From: Lachnospiraceae bacterium
Lineage (GTDB): Bacteria > Bacillota > Clostridia > Lachnospirales > Lachnospiraceae
Assembly (NCBI GenBank): GCA_017624495.1
Contig: JAGAMY010000022.1
Location: forward strand, 1 to 64,000
Length of the DNA stretch: 64,000 nt
Direction: 5' to 3'
Shown here: positions 58,221 through 64,000 of the stretch, one piece after another
How positions within the stretch are numbered: the first letter of the stretch is position 1
Layout of the letters: the number at the start of each line of letters is the position of its first letter
Made by a program: the position numbers and the translations under genes
The notes under the pieces: model-generated
What the model saw: the letters and a program-made list of their open reading frames with translations, nothing else
Told to the model about the DNA's origin: nothing
Databases searched by the model: none

Positions 58221-58523
58221 TTATACCTCATAATCTAAGCACATTCTGGTCTTTGTATATGGTCTTACCTTTTCATCTGCAACTTTTACATGCTCCGGAT
58301 GCACAGCGTAACCCTTTAAAGCTTCTTCATTCTCAAAAGCAGAATCTAACATAACATCCGCATTAGAAGATGATAAACCTTCCGTATTTACTTTAATTTC
58401 CAAAAGTCCCGGAATTTTGCCCGCCAGACCTTCTAAACCTGCTTTGATACCTGTCTTGATTTCTGCTTTTTCCTCTGCTGTAAATTCATCCTTTAACTGC
58501 CATAAAATAATATGTTTTACCAT
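58221..58523 (-). CDS. Dabb-family stress-responsive protein
   Basis: The 100-residue dimeric alpha-beta-barrel protein starts MVKHIILWQLKDEFTAEEKAEIK and has DVMLDSAFENEEALKGYAVHPEHVKVAD. It matches the Dabb family (PF07876). The biochemical role is unclear. It sits 32 bp after the YARHG gene end, in the same direction. Confidence 0.9.
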   Translation of the reverse strand: MVKHIILWQLKDEFTAEEKAEIKTGIKAGLEGLAGKIPGLLEIKVNTEGLSSSNADVMLDSAFENEEALKGYAVHPEHVKVADEKVRPYTKTRMCLDYEV

Positions 58524-58554
58524 TGTCTTTTCCTCCGTTTTTATATAAAAATAA

Positions 58555-59742
58555 TTATTTTCCTTCCATTTTGCGAATCAGCTCTCGGTTAGCAATCTCC
58601 ACTTCAGATAACTGTTCTTCCTCCACCGAATAAGGTCCACCGGAAATATACCACGGTTTTCCCTCAAAATATGTCTGCAATTCTTTATCTTCAAAATGCC
58701 AGCCATACCGGGCATAAATTTCATTTCTTGCTAAACGAAGCTGTTTATCATTCAAAGCGTCTAACTCCTGCTCTGTTATGTATTCCGATGCACTTTGGGG
58801 AAGTATAAAATCCTCATCGCCTGCTAAAATCCAGTGACAGGTCGCAGTTGGTGCTTCCTGCTCCATTGGCTCATCAGAAAAAATATAGCTGTTTTTCACA
58901 TCTATTTTTGCCAAAGCTTCTAGTCCCTCATCCCCTGCAAAGAATGAAAAATTATCCCGCAGGCGGATGTTTTCTGCTGTTTTAAACATGCCTAACGCTT
59001 CTAATTTTCGGTTGGTTTCTTCATGGTATATACCCGTTTCATAAAAATCCGAACCTAACAGACTTTCCGAAATATACTCCTCTAACTTTCTGCCGGTATA
59101 TCTGTACATACGCATGTCAATAGCCATTCCATCCGCTGCCAGATAACTATTCAAATGGCTGTCCACACAAATATAGGTTTTGTCCTTTAAAAGAAAACGA
59201 ATAGCCCCACTGTCGCAAAAATTGCCAAGAACACCTTCTAATAAAGCGACTTCATCCGCCAGCACAAAGCCATTTTCTCCACATTCATATATCTGCACAA
59301 AAATATCATTTCCACTTTCTACATTTTCCTTTAACCAGAAAGTTAAAATTTCCTCCATGCCATCCCAATCCAAATCCACTGCCATAGAATGGAAACATCC
59401 GCTGACACCCTTTAACCCGGCAGTGACATAGCCATTTCCATTTTCTTCCATTGTAAACGCATAGGTTGCACCATCTAATGCGCATACCGGTAAGCCTGAT
59501 GCAAATTCTTCCCATGTCGTTTGACAATTTACTGCTATCTCTTCGGTTTCTTCTTTGCTGTCAGCCTCTATTTCTGTTTGCACCGCTTCTTCTATGTTCA
59601 AATCTTCCTCGGCTTCCAAGTGAACTTCGGCTTCCTTTGTACCCTCCTGTGGCGTATTTTTTGCTACAAGAAAACCTGCCAAAAATCCCAACGTACACAG
59701 CACAATCATCACAATGCCTGTTAAAAGTATCTTTTTTTTCAT
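58555..59742 (-). CDS. Membrane-anchored YARHG-domain protein
   Basis: The 395-residue product has an N-terminal membrane anchor (ILLTGIVMIVLCTLGFLAGFLV), an acidic linker, a ~200-residue beta-rich domain resembling VCBS/FG-GAP-like lipoprotein modules (VDLDWDGMEEILTFWL), and a C-terminal YARHG domain (RLARNEIYARYGWHFEDKEL). YARHG domains are found on the outside of many Gram-positive surface proteins, of unknown function. It follows the propeller-like protein gene by 12 bp. Confidence 0.88.
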   Translation of the reverse strand: MKKKILLTGIVMIVLCTLGFLAGFLVAKNTPQEGTKEAEVHLEAEEDLNIEEAVQTEIEADSKEETEEIAVNCQTTWEEFASGLPVCALDGATYAFTMEENGNGYVTAGLKGVSGCFHSMAVDLDWDGMEEILTFWLKENVESGNDIFVQIYECGENGFVLADEVALLEGVLGNFCDSGAIRFLLKDKTYICVDSHLNSYLAADGMAIDMRMYRYTGRKLEEYISESLLGSDFYETGIYHEETNRKLEALGMFKTAENIRLRDNFSFFAGDEGLEALAKIDVKNSYIFSDEPMEQEAPTATCHWILAGDEDFILPQSASEYITEQELDALNDKQLRLARNEIYARYGWHFEDKELQTYFEGKPWYISGGPYSVEEEQLSEVEIANRELIRKMEGK

Positions 59743-59754
59743 ACTGCTTCCTCC

Positions 59755-61296
59755 CTACAGGTAATCACCTGCTAATTCATCACATCTGTATCCAAGCACA
59801 TTTCTGCCCAGAATATGTGATTCTTCACCTGTATAAACATATAGATTTTCTTCTTCCATATATAAAATACAGTCTTTTTCCAGGTAAGTATATTCACTTA
59901 CATTCTCTGCAATCTTTTTCTCCTCTCCCTGTGTATCAAACACATATAATTCTCCACCACGGTCAAACACATAATTTCTATAGGCCAAGTAATTACCGTC
60001 TGCATACATTTTGACACTCATATACACATCTTCCATGAGTTTTGTTATTTTACCCTTTTCATAGTAACACAAATCTCCTGTATTTTTTGACATATCTGCA
60101 TTTCCATAATAATAACAGATATCACCTGCCCAGCCCGCTAAAGAAGTATGTTTGGCAACTTCTTCTACTTTCTTTAAACCATTCTCTGTTTTTTCATACA
60201 AATCCATTGCGGCTTCATCATTATCTCTGCCAATCATTAAGTATTTTTCATCCTCTGACACACTCACCCAAAATCCCGGTTTGTCAATTTCCAGAGAGCC
60301 TTCCTGTTCCTTCCATTTATAATAAAACTGTGGCTCTTCTTCATTTTCTTCTGTTTTGCAAAAAATAAATAGCTCATGCTTTGCATCCACATAGCAAAAA
60401 TCCACGTTATCTAATATCTTCTCCGGCTTATTTCCATCCACATATTTGTAAAAATCAAGAACCTCTTTTTCTCCATTTTTTTCTGCCATACGATAATAAA
60501 AGGCTTTCTTTTCTGTATCATCCCAGTAATAGGTGGCATTTTCTGCGATTTTTCTGCTTTCTCCAGCTACATCTAACACATAAATATCTTCCCCTTGTGT
60601 GTTTTGCTTTGTACAAAGTATGAAATCCGCTGTATCATTTTTACAAAAATCTTTGATATTCGATTCTAATTTTTCATTTGCTGCTGTTTTTATGTCATAG
60701 GCAAAAATGTCATACAATGGCTCTTCCTCTGTGGATTCCTTCTTCTCTACCGTATACAAAATATGGGTATCACACAAATGAAACTCACTTGCTTTTTTTG
60801 CAATAAATTCTGTTGTCTGCCCCATATGCAGCAATCTGCCGTTTTTCTGCTGATACACCACCTGCTTAGCATCTTCTAATATCCGGTAACTTACCACATC
60901 CGATGCTAATTCTTCTATATATAATGTATTTTTTATCTCATCCTTACTGATGCGGTTTATTTTTATCCGGCAAAGTTCTCCTGTGCCTTCTGCGGTCACA
61001 TCATTTAAAAAATAGATATATTTTCCATCCGAAGACAAACGGATACCATCCCCCCAGTAATAAATCCATTTCTTTTCATCATCATATTTTAGCTGGCAAA
61101 TTACCACCGACTGCTCTTTATTTTTCATATCTGGTGTATAACATAATAAATGGTCTTCCACATATACCATTTGCCTGTCTGTACCCTCTTCTGACCGGAT
61201 TTTCGGCAGGTCCTTTGCTACAAGCACCAGCAGAACCAGCAGTATACCTACAACTACACAAGCCTGAATAATTTTCCCTTTTTTCTTACCTCGCAT
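59755..61296 (-). CDS. Membrane-anchored beta-propeller-like exported protein
   Basis: The 513-residue product has a basic N terminus and one membrane helix (IIQACVVVGILLVLLVLVA), then a long domain with repeated YIYFLND-, YWGDGIRLSSDGKYIYF- and ENATYYWDDTEKKAFYY-type strands that suggest a DUF5050/TolB-like propeller. No catalytic residues are obvious. It is the first gene of a unit with the YARHG and possibly the Dabb gene, from a consensus promoter. Confidence 0.78.
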   Translation of the reverse strand: MRGKKKGKIIQACVVVGILLVLLVLVAKDLPKIRSEEGTDRQMVYVEDHLLCYTPDMKNKEQSVVICQLKYDDEKKWIYYWGDGIRLSSDGKYIYFLNDVTAEGTGELCRIKINRISKDEIKNTLYIEELASDVVSYRILEDAKQVVYQQKNGRLLHMGQTTEFIAKKASEFHLCDTHILYTVEKKESTEEEPLYDIFAYDIKTAANEKLESNIKDFCKNDTADFILCTKQNTQGEDIYVLDVAGESRKIAENATYYWDDTEKKAFYYRMAEKNGEKEVLDFYKYVDGNKPEKILDNVDFCYVDAKHELFIFCKTEENEEEPQFYYKWKEQEGSLEIDKPGFWVSVSEDEKYLMIGRDNDEAAMDLYEKTENGLKKVEEVAKHTSLAGWAGDICYYYGNADMSKNTGDLCYYEKGKITKLMEDVYMSVKMYADGNYLAYRNYVFDRGGELYVFDTQGEEKKIAENVSEYTYLEKDCILYMEEENLYVYTGEESHILGRNVLGYRCDELAGDYL

Positions 61297-61350
61297 TTGC
61301 CTCTCTCCTCCTAAGTAAACCTGTTTCTAGTTTAATACTTTTTCATCCAA

Positions 61351-61379
61351 TATTCAACAACCTTCCATTTTCCTGTCAA
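61351..61379 (-). promoter_or_regulatory. Promoter of the propeller-YARHG unit
   Basis: TTGACA (61379-61374) and TGAATA (61356-61351) on the minus strand are 17 bp apart, about 50 nt before the gene. Confidence 0.6.
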
Positions 61380-61439
61380 TTTCACGAAAAATTTCCCTAC
61401 ATTTTGTTTTTTTTCTATTTTTCTTCATTTTCTTTTTCG

Positions 61440-61468
61440 TTGTGTTCTTTTTTTTCCTATGCTAAAAT
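61440..61468 (+). promoter_or_regulatory. Promoter of the glmS transcript
   Basis: TTGTGT (61440-61445) and TAAAAT (61463-61468) are 17 bp apart, about 45-50 nt upstream of the ribozyme cleavage site. Confidence 0.6.
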
Positions 61469-61520
61469 ATTTTCGTTCGATTATTTTGGAGGAATCGGAT
61501 TTTGAAAAGTTAAAAACTTT

Positions 61521-61665
61521 AGCGCCATGCACCAGTGGGAACGAAAATGCATACACTGGTTAACGAGGAGTCAGGTTTATCGAAAATTCGGCGGATGCCT
61601 GAACGTGAGGAACGGTCACGCATGTAAAGACAAACCAGATGGCAACATCCAGACAAAAACTTTAC
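61521..61665 (+). ncRNA. glmS ribozyme-riboswitch
   Basis: The conserved core is recognisable: the cleavage site A/GCGCC (between 61521 and 61522), then TTAACGAGGAGTCAGG and TTTATCGAAAATTC, and GGCGGATGCCTGA. A 3' helix (GTAAAG with CTTTAC at 61660-61665) encloses a smaller stem. It self-cleaves when glucosamine 6-phosphate is bound, exposing the mRNA to decay and so lowering GlmS. Confidence 0.92.
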
Positions 61666-61706
61666 AACCCGTTCAAACCATGACATTCAAAAGGAGATTT
61701 CTAATT

Positions 61707-63521
61707 ATGTGTGGAATTATTGGATTTACAGGAAAATCAGAAGCACAGGATATTTTATTAAACGGATTAGCAAGTTTAGAATACCGTGGCTATGACAGCG
61801 CAGGTATTTCCTATTTTAAAGACACAGGTAAGATTTCCATTCGTAAAACCGTAGGAAAAGTGAAGGATTTGCGTGCAATCTGCGATGACGAAAACAATTC
61901 TACCTGTGGTATCGGGCATACCCGCTGGGCAACTCACGGCGGTGTCACCAATTCCAATGCCCATCCCCATAAAGTGGGTATGGTTTCTCTGATTCACAAC
62001 GGAATCATTGAAAATTACCATGAGCTTGTAGAAGCCTATGATTTAGAAGAGCAGTTAATTTCCGAAACAGATACCGAGGTTGCTGCTGCACTTTTTAATA
62101 AGCTTTATGACGGTAACCCGGAAGCAACTATCCAGAAAGCAGTCACACTCTTTGTAGGTTCTTTTGCTTTCTGTATTATGTTCAAAGACCATCCGGGTGT
62201 TATCTATGCGGTGCGTAACGTCAGCCCAATGGTAGCTACCTATTGTGAAAAAGGTTCTTTCATTGCCTCTGACCTGACTGCATTTATTGAATACTCTAAA
62301 CGTTATTTTATCGTACCGGAATACCATGTTTTAACCATGACAGAAAGTGGCATTACATTAAAGGATTTACAGGGAAATGTGGTCGAACCTGAATATTTAG
62401 AAGTAAACTGGGATGTGGCTGCAGCACAAAAAGACGGCTATCCGCATTTTATGATAAAGGAAATTCATGAACAGCCGGCTGCCATAACACGCACAATTGC
62501 ACCAAGAATCAAGGATTCACTTCCGGATTTTACAGAGGATAATATCCCGGATGATTTCTTTAAAAACTGTTCCGATATCACTGTTGTAGCCTGCGGTACT
62601 GCCATGTATGCAGGTATGGTAGGAAAAACACTGATTCAGAGCATGCTGCGAATTCCGGTTACGGTTGCCATTGCATCTGAATTCCGTTACGAAGAACCTG
62701 TCATTGGTGAAAACTCCATGGTGATTGTGGTATCCCAGTCCGGTGAAACCATTGATACCTTAGAGGCTCTTCGTCTGGCAAATAAATATACCAAAAAGAC
62801 ATTAGCCGTTGTCAATGTAAAAGGCTCTTCCATTGCAAGAGAAAGTAATTATGTACTTTACACCCATGCAGGTCCTGAAATTGCCGTGGCTAGTACAAAA
62901 GCCTACACCGTTCAGGTAGCAAGCTTCTACCTTCTTGCCTGCAAATTAGGTCTTGTACTTGGAAAAATAGATGAAGCTTATGCAAAAGATTTTATTCAGA
63001 CACTGCAAAAAACACCGGATACCATCGAAGCCATTATCGGGCAGGCGGAAAATGTGGAACATCTGACTAAACGTATGATTAATGCACAAAATGCATTTTT
63101 TATTGGCCGTGGCTTAGATTATACCCTTTCCATGGAAGGTGCTTTAAAATTAAAGGAAATTTCCTATATTCATGCGGAAGCTTATGCAGCAGGTGAATTA
63201 AAACATGGTACAATTGCCTTGATTAGTGAAGGTGTACCGGTAATTGCCGTTGCTTCCCAGAAACATGTATACAGCAAGGTAATTTCTAATATTCGTGAAG
63301 TAAAAGCAAGAGGTGCTTATGTGATTCTTTTAAGCAAGGATGAAAATATTACAGACAAATCCATCTGTGATGTGCACATTAAACTGCCGGATACACCGGA
63401 TGCATTTACTGTTTTTAATTCCGTTGTTATCTTCCAGTTAATTGCTTACTATGCTTCTGTCGGCAAAGGTTTAAATCCGGACCAGCCGAGAAATTTAGCG
63501 AAATCGGTTACAGTTGAATAA
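61707..63521 (+). CDS. glmS: Glucosamine-fructose-6-phosphate aminotransferase
   Basis: The 604-residue enzyme makes glucosamine 6-phosphate from fructose 6-phosphate and glutamine for wall synthesis. The N-terminal glutaminase domain has catalytic Cys2 (MCGIIGFTGKSE), GIGHTRWATHG and HNGIIENY. Two SIS domains follow, with CGTAMYAGMVG and SQSGETIDTLEALR. Cys2 must follow the initiator Met, so ATG at 61707 (AAGGAG upstream) is the start. The open frame extending to 61527 runs back through the ribozyme and is not translated. Confidence 0.97.
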   Translation: MCGIIGFTGKSEAQDILLNGLASLEYRGYDSAGISYFKDTGKISIRKTVGKVKDLRAICDDENNSTCGIGHTRWATHGGVTNSNAHPHKVGMVSLIHNGIIENYHELVEAYDLEEQLISETDTEVAAALFNKLYDGNPEATIQKAVTLFVGSFAFCIMFKDHPGVIYAVRNVSPMVATYCEKGSFIASDLTAFIEYSKRYFIVPEYHVLTMTESGITLKDLQGNVVEPEYLEVNWDVAAAQKDGYPHFMIKEIHEQPAAITRTIAPRIKDSLPDFTEDNIPDDFFKNCSDITVVACGTAMYAGMVGKTLIQSMLRIPVTVAIASEFRYEEPVIGENSMVIVVSQSGETIDTLEALRLANKYTKKTLAVVNVKGSSIARESNYVLYTHAGPEIAVASTKAYTVQVASFYLLACKLGLVLGKIDEAYAKDFIQTLQKTPDTIEAIIGQAENVEHLTKRMINAQNAFFIGRGLDYTLSMEGALKLKEISYIHAEAYAAGELKHGTIALISEGVPVIAVASQKHVYSKVISNIREVKARGAYVILLSKDENITDKSICDVHIKLPDTPDAFTVFNSVVIFQLIAYYASVGKGLNPDQPRNLAKSVTVE

Positions 63522-63533
63522 AACATATACGAA

Positions 63534-63592
63534 ACCGCCTATTTCTGATGTCCTATAAGCCACTTGGCAGGAAATCAGAAATAGGCGTTTTT
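63534..63592. terminator. Bidirectional terminator after glmS
   Basis: A perfect 14-bp stem (63536-63549 with 63574-63587) is followed by TTTTTC on the plus strand and preceded by AAA. It lies between the convergent ends of glmS and the DUF6273-type gene. Confidence 0.88.
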
Positions 63593-63602
63593 CATAACCA
63601 TA

Positions 63603-64000
63603 CTAATTATTTAATTCCATCCATAAAGCAGGGCGAACCGTAACCACAGGATCCGTACTAAAATCACCAGTTTCACTAACCGTTCCCTCATCTGTAACGT
63701 ACGCCGTACTCGTCTGTGTATACCCTGGTGATCGCAGCCACCACCAGGAGTTTCCATTGAGATCCACAAATGCTCCATTTTTGACTGCATATTCTGTCGC
63801 TTCACATTCCATTGTATAATCGAACAAAAGTGCCTCTGTTTTACTTAACAAAAATACCCTGTCTTCCGTTGCATTACCATAAGATACCCCAGTATACCCA
63901 TATGCCGCTTCATCATCTTTTGCTAATGTTTCCATTGAAATCATAGCTTTTTCACTTTCCAGAAATGCCTTGTCATAAAATGTACTATTCAGCCATTGAC
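63603..64000 (-). CDS. DUF6273-type protein, C-terminal part (cut by window edge)
   Basis: The minus-strand frame is open from the window edge (QWLNSTFYDKAFLESEKAMI) to the stop at 63603. It has VFLLSKTEA, NSWWWLRSPGY and VVTVRPALWMEL. This is the conserved C-terminal pattern of DUF6273 domains, common in surface lipoproteins and repeat proteins of Lachnospiraceae. About 132 residues are present. The Met at 63944 is internal, not the start. Confidence 0.88.
   Translation of the reverse strand, partial: QWLNSTFYDKAFLESEKAMISMETLAKDDEAAYGYTGVSYGNATEDRVFLLSKTEALLFDYTMECEATEYAVKNGAFVDLNGNSWWWLRSPGYTQTSTAYVTDEGTVSETGDFSTDPVVTVRPALWMELNN

Noticed and set aside
61527..61706. N-terminal extension of glmS
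   Set aside because: It overlaps the ribozyme core and would mask catalytic Cys2. The product would not match any GlmS N terminus.
1..64000. CRISPR arrays, tRNA/rRNA genes and complete insertion sequences
   Set aside because: No regularly spaced repeats, no cloverleaf with a CCA-end context, no rRNA sequence and no transposase were found on reading the intergenic regions on both strands.

Overview
The window is a low-GC, gene-dense stretch of a Firmicutes chromosome, most likely from a Lachnospiraceae-type gut Clostridium. The reasons are the gene content and order: ppdK, the long run murE-priA-def-fmt-rsmB-rlmN-prpC-prkC-rsgA-rpe-thiN, nrdR next to a YlmC/YmxH-type sporulation gene, pyrB-pyrI, a Mn-sensing riboswitch before mntP, and a glmS ribozyme. 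Strong AGGAGG ribosome sites and TTGACA/TATAAT promoters fit the same group. The genus cannot be fixed from the sequence alone. Most genes are on the minus strand.

Region 1 (1-18.3 kb, all minus): the 5' part of ppdK, then yajC, then a signalling and envelope block. Reading in the direction of transcription, it starts with an EAL-receiver protein whose GGDEF domain is degenerate. Two exported transglutaminase-like proteins follow. After a terminator come an HD-GYP response regulator, a hybrid histidine kinase with receiver and HPt domains, a second hybrid kinase fused to a C-terminal DegV domain, an LTA-synthase-like sulfatase, a YfhO-type membrane protein and a small unknown gene. The close spacing and a 4-bp overlap suggest that c-di-GMP turnover and phosphorelay genes are co-transcribed with cell-envelope polymer genes.

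Region 2 (18.3-38.8 kb, minus): housekeeping genes. They are chorismate mutase, a Cof phosphatase, rpiB, a YqeG-type phosphatase, a small unknown protein, nrdR, the YmxH-type gene and ychF. Next comes a 400-bp scar holding a deleted tyrosine integrase, followed by an accessory AAA ATPase preceded by a 19-bp perfect palindrome. Then there is a twelve-gene unit from murE to thiN that joins wall precursor synthesis, replication restart, translation initiation and rRNA modification, and the PASTA kinase/PP2C phosphatase pair.

Region 3 (38.9-42.3 kb): a CmpB-type membrane protein, a small PH-like protein, pyrBI on the plus strand, and mntP on the minus strand. mntP lies behind a yybP-ykoY riboswitch and two tandem terminators.

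Region 4 (42.3-53.5 kb, minus): an accessory stretch. It has small membrane and lipoproteins, an RpiB/LacB-like isomerase with an HD hydrolase, an AAA-ATPase-like/PD-(D/E)XK protein, several GNAT acetyltransferases (one with an in-frame deletion of its acetyl-CoA loop), a mini-protein with the GGADGPT signature of Na+-pumping decarboxylases, an XRE regulator, and rtcB behind a small ORF and an attenuator-like hairpin.

Region 5 (53.5-64 kb): a chemoreceptor diverges from a LytTR-DUF3021-ABC transporter operon. Two direct repeats 21 bp apart lie between their promoters and look like the LytTR operator. Then come a NifX/NifB-like metal-binding protein, a Dabb protein, two membrane-anchored exported proteins (one YARHG), glmS with its ribozyme leader, and the C-terminal part of a DUF6273-type protein cut by the window edge.
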